The notes under the pieces were generated by a model. It made no database searches, was not told the origin of the DNA, and saw only the letters and a program-made list of their open reading frames with translations. From Anaerolineae bacterium (GTDB taxonomy: Bacteria > Chloroflexota > Anaerolineae > JAAYZQ01), in the NCBI GenBank assembly GCA_016926595.1, contig JAFGOG010000609.1, forward strand, positions 1 through 15,936: DNA of 15,936 bases, in the 5' to 3' direction. The position numbers were made by a program, and so were the translations under genes. Positions 13,487 through 15,936 of this stretch are shown in pieces. Positions within the stretch are counted from its first letter, which is position 1, and each line of letters starts with the position of its first letter.

Positions 13487-13714
13487 CTAGCTGATGATGA
13501 CCGCCAACACAATCAAGAGCACAAACAGAGTGACAGCATAGATGGCGATCCGTTTGAGATCCTCGATGACATAATGGTATTCTCTGGCAAAATCGACCCG
13601 CTTGGCCGGACTCTCGGCGGCCGGAGGGCGAGTGGGACGGAGGATACGCACGGGCTCGCCTCCCTCTCCAATGCTAGCAACCTGCTGACGAGATCGACGT
13701 GACTTTTTGGCCAT
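13487..13714 (-). CDS. 75-aa tail-anchored membrane protein, hypothetical
   Basis: The product is a 75-residue protein of unknown family. The first 11 residues are strongly basic (KK, RR, R), followed by a Pro-rich polar stretch to about residue 40 and one hydrophobic helix at the very C-terminus (56-75, IAIYAVTLFVLLIVLAVIIS). The basic N-terminus should stay in the cytoplasm, making it tail-anchored. An AAGGAAG stretch precedes the ATG at 13714. It starts 22 nt after the sortase stop on the same strand and is almost certainly co-transcribed with it. I assign no function; the pairing suggests a role at the envelope near the sortase. Confidence 0.75.
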   Translation of the reverse strand: MAKKSRRSRQQVASIGEGGEPVRILRPTRPPAAESPAKRVDFAREYHYVIEDLKRIAIYAVTLFVLLIVLAVIIS

Positions 13715-13736
13715 TGTAATTCTTCCTTCCAGCTTG

Positions 13737-14690
13737 TTATTGTAACTCGGCGACGACTATAACGCGATGGGTATCGACCATATACGGGTAGCAGGTGATG
13801 AGGGTAGCCACCGGCTTGGTGGTCGACGCCAGGACGCGCACTTCGGTTGGTTCGACGATCTGCTTGGCCGTGACGCGGTAGCGATAGGGCTGCTCGCCAG
13901 CGTAGATGATCACCTCGTCACCCAGCTCCAGCTCGTGCAGGCGGCGAAAGATCTCGCCATAGATGTCGTCGTGGGCCGATAGGACCATATTGCCCCGCTC
14001 GCCGGGGTTGGCGCTGCCAAGGTGATGACCGACACCCAGCTTCAGTTGCTCCCACGAATCGCCCTGGACGACGAGGGCGTCGACCTTGATAGCCGGAATG
14101 ACAATACGCGTCGGAGCCTCAGGTCCTGGGGTGGGGATGGTGATGGCTGGCGGCGCTTCCCCCTCGATCAGGTCGCGCAGGTGGACAGGCACACTGCCCG
14201 GCTCCTCAGGGGGCCGATGCTCGCCCGGCAGGATACCCCCAGCCAGGGGCGTCGGCGTTGCGGTGGGCAGCAGGCTGGCCTGGGCGTACTCGTCGTTCAA
14301 CGACTTGAGATTGAGAATTGAGGCGACCAGGATGGCTACCAGGCCCAGCAGTGCGCCGACCTCCAGAGCAAGCAACAGGCCATCGCGAAGGCGACCCCAT
14401 CGGGTGTGGGGCGCACGTTGGCGCGGCGCCTTGGACCGCTTCTTGCCTCCCAACGGTTCCAGGTCATAAGGGCGCTGGCGGGCTATCCCCAGGTTGTCAG
14501 CCTGGGCGTCTGTCACATACGCCCTACCGACGGGCGCCAGGTCCTCGTGAGGGATGGCCGCTTCGGCCGGCAGGCGACCTATCTCCTGCAGGCGGCGCAT
14601 CCGCTCGGCGCGGGTCTCGCGCCGCTTGACAATCAGGATCTGCTCCAGCTCTTCGATTGACAGATCGTCTACAATTCGCCGATCAGGCAT
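13737..14690 (-). CDS. Sortase (class D/E-like) with long cytoplasmic N-terminus
   Basis: Sortases are membrane transpeptidases that cleave a sorting signal and attach proteins to the cell surface or to each other. The product is 317 residues. An N-terminal charged region of about 100 residues is predicted cytoplasmic (SIEELEQILIVKRRETRAER and onward), one transmembrane helix spans about 104-127, a Pro/Thr-rich linker (LLPTATPTPLAGG) follows, and the catalytic domain occupies about 185-317. The catalytic set is H240 (LSAHDD), C300 (TLITCYPY) and R309 (DTHRVIV). TLITC matches the TLxTC pattern of class D-type sortases; the precise class is uncertain. No substrate with a clear sorting motif lies in the window. 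It has its own promoter inside the end of murJ and is followed by the 75-aa membrane protein. Confidence 0.92.
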   Translation of the reverse strand: MPDRRIVDDLSIEELEQILIVKRRETRAERMRRLQEIGRLPAEAAIPHEDLAPVGRAYVTDAQADNLGIARQRPYDLEPLGGKKRSKAPRQRAPHTRWGRLRDGLLLALEVGALLGLVAILVASILNLKSLNDEYAQASLLPTATPTPLAGGILPGEHRPPEEPGSVPVHLRDLIEGEAPPAITIPTPGPEAPTRIVIPAIKVDALVVQGDSWEQLKLGVGHHLGSANPGERGNMVLSAHDDIYGEIFRRLHELELGDEVIIYAGEQPYRYRVTAKQIVEPTEVRVLASTTKPVATLITCYPYMVDTHRVIVVAELQ

Positions 14691-14736
14691 AATCCTTTAA
14701 CCACACTCGCGCCACAGTGAACATAAGACTGACGAT

Positions 14737-14765
14737 ATTATACTCCAGATCTGCACGCTAGTCAA
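14737..14765 (-). promoter_or_regulatory. Near-consensus sigma70 promoter for the sortase, overlapping the murJ stop
   Basis: On the - strand, TTGACT (14765-14760, five of six), a 17-nt spacer and TATAAT (14742-14737, perfect). The last T of the -35 box is the first base of the murJ TAG stop. The start site would lie near 14730, giving a leader of about 40 nt. Confidence 0.82.
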
Positions 14766-15936
14766 GCCGGGCCGGCCGCAACCGCCGGACCACCGCGTCA
14801 CGGAGCAGGCCGAACTCTTCGACCTGTAACAGGCCGGCCAGGCCCAGGTAGACCAGGACGCCCAGTCCGGCGCCGGTCCCCACAAGGACCAGATTGCCTA
14901 CTTTGCCGCCAGCGTCGACCCACTGCGAGACCAGGCTCAGAGCCAGGGTCATGACGCCGGCCATGACACCCGCCGCCAGGAAGGCCTTGCCCGTCGTTTG
15001 AGCCAACCGCTGACCGGCCAGCCCGCCCATGCGCCACTGGACGAGAACCAGCATGGTCAGGGCATGGCTGAAATGCTTGGCCGCATCGGCCAGCACCAGC
15101 CCAAGCATCCCCATCGGGCCCTTTAGCAGCAGGGCCACTGCCAGGTAGACCGCCACACTGAGCGCGCCGACCAGCGCCGGGGTCAGGGTGTTCTGCCGGG
15201 CGTAGAAGGCATAGTTGAGCGGCCAATCGATCGAGGCAAAGATCAGTCCGAAAAGGTAGTAGCGCAGCGCCGCCGACACCTGGAGGGTGTCGTAAGCCGT
15301 AAACTGGCCGTGCTGGAAAAGCAGGGCGACGGCCGGCCTGGCCAGCACCAGCAGGCCGAGCGTGGCCGGCACGATCAACACCAGCACCAGCCGCAGGCCC
15401 TGGCCCAGGGTGCGGCGGAACCCCTCCTGGTCGCCGGCTGCGCTGAGCCGCGACAGGGTCGGCAGCACCGCCAGCGCAATGGCAACCGCCACCAGCCCGT
15501 GAGGCAACTGGAACAGTGTGGTAGCGTTGGCCATCCAGGCGATGCTGCTGTCGCCGGTGGTGGAAGCCAGGCGGCGGTCGATGGCGATCTGTAGATTGCT
15601 GATAATCAGGCCGGCGGCGATCGGCAGATACAACACCAGGATGCGCCGCAGCCCCGGGTGGGAAAGGTCGAGTCTAAAGCGCAGCCGCGCGCCACGCAGG
15701 CCGGGGGTCTGGATCGCCAATTGCAGCAGCGCGCCGAGGAGGATTCCGACCGCCAGGCTGTAGCTGTCGATCTGGCCGTGCAGCAGCGGCGCGGCGATGA
15801 TGATGCCCAGGTTGTATACGGCCGCGCCTAGAGCTGTGTAGCTGAACCGCTTGAGGGCGTAGAGCAGGCTGGTCACGATGCCGGACATGCCGAAGAACAG
15901 CAGGGCCGGGGTGATGATCCGGATCATCCTGGTGAC
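14758..15936 (-). CDS. murJ: Lipid II flippase MurJ/MviN, 5' partial
   Basis: MurJ moves the peptidoglycan precursor lipid II across the cytoplasmic membrane. The visible 392 codons encode at least ten hydrophobic helices. Family features include the RIITPALLFFGMSGIVTSLLYAL segment, ANATTLFQLPHGLVAVAIALAVLPTLSR, LLVLARPAVALLFQHGQFTAYDT, and LNYAFYARQNTLTP in the later helices. MurJ proteins are usually about 500 residues, so roughly 100 N-terminal residues lie beyond the window. The frame is open through the last base (V-T-R before the first internal Met at 15927), so that Met is not the start. The gene ends in TAG at 14758-14760, where the sortase promoter begins. Confidence 0.92.
   Translation of the reverse strand, partial: VTRMIRIITPALLFFGMSGIVTSLLYALKRFSYTALGAAVYNLGIIIAAPLLHGQIDSYSLAVGILLGALLQLAIQTPGLRGARLRFRLDLSHPGLRRILVLYLPIAAGLIISNLQIAIDRRLASTTGDSSIAWMANATTLFQLPHGLVAVAIALAVLPTLSRLSAAGDQEGFRRTLGQGLRLVLVLIVPATLGLLVLARPAVALLFQHGQFTAYDTLQVSAALRYYLFGLIFASIDWPLNYAFYARQNTLTPALVGALSVAVYLAVALLLKGPMGMLGLVLADAAKHFSHALTMLVLVQWRMGGLAGQRLAQTTGKAFLAAGVMAGVMTLALSLVSQWVDAGGKVGNLVLVGTGAGLGVLVYLGLAGLLQVEEFGLLRDAVVRRLRPARLD

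Overview
The window is GC-rich bacterial DNA with tightly packed genes. MurJ, a class D/E-like sortase, OsmC and sigma70-type promoters point to Bacteria. The mix of an Hdr/Fdh module, a sortase with a long cytoplasmic N-terminus, RtcA and small membrane proteins would suit an anaerobic Chloroflexota-like organism. That placement is a low-confidence inference, because no rRNA or other phylogenetic marker is present.

Region 1 (1-5000, + strand) is the main result. It is one operon of hdrA (5' end cut by the window), mvhD, a 4Fe-4S dicluster protein related to FrhB/FdhB, and fdhA, closed by an intrinsic terminator. Three of the four genes, hdrA, mvhD and fdhA, carry one in-frame TGA. Each TGA falls exactly where homologues have a functional Cys or selenocysteine (Sec), and each is followed by a strong hairpin with GU in its loop at a bacterial SECIS distance. 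A standard gene caller would break all three into fragments. Read through as Sec, they form a formate dehydrogenase-heterodisulfide reductase electron-transfer module: formate is oxidised at FdhA, electrons pass through the dicluster protein and MvhD to the flavin of HdrA, and are probably bifurcated or confurcated there.

Region 2 (4999-8230, - strand) reads right to left: a REC-GAF response regulator, a DUF123 (GIY-YIG-like) domain fused to HEAT repeats with a 4-nt ATGA overlap, an intergenic hairpin repeat, an OsmC-family protein, and an iron-sulfur uracil-DNA glycosylase starting at TTG 3 nt after the osmC stop.

Region 3 (8231-10453, + strand) starts from a divergent intergenic region. 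A promoter whose predicted start site falls on the ATG suggests a leaderless mRNA for a dipeptide epimerase of the enolase superfamily. RtcA follows with an ATGA overlap.

Region 4 (10432-15936, - strand) reads right to left: murJ (5' end off the window), a sortase with a near-consensus promoter embedded in the murJ stop codon, a 75-aa tail-anchored protein, a 41-aa single-span membrane protein with its own strong promoter and terminator, and a large HerA-like ATPase with a C-terminal coiled coil that converges on rtcA with a 22-bp overlap. No tRNA, rRNA, CRISPR array or transposase was seen.
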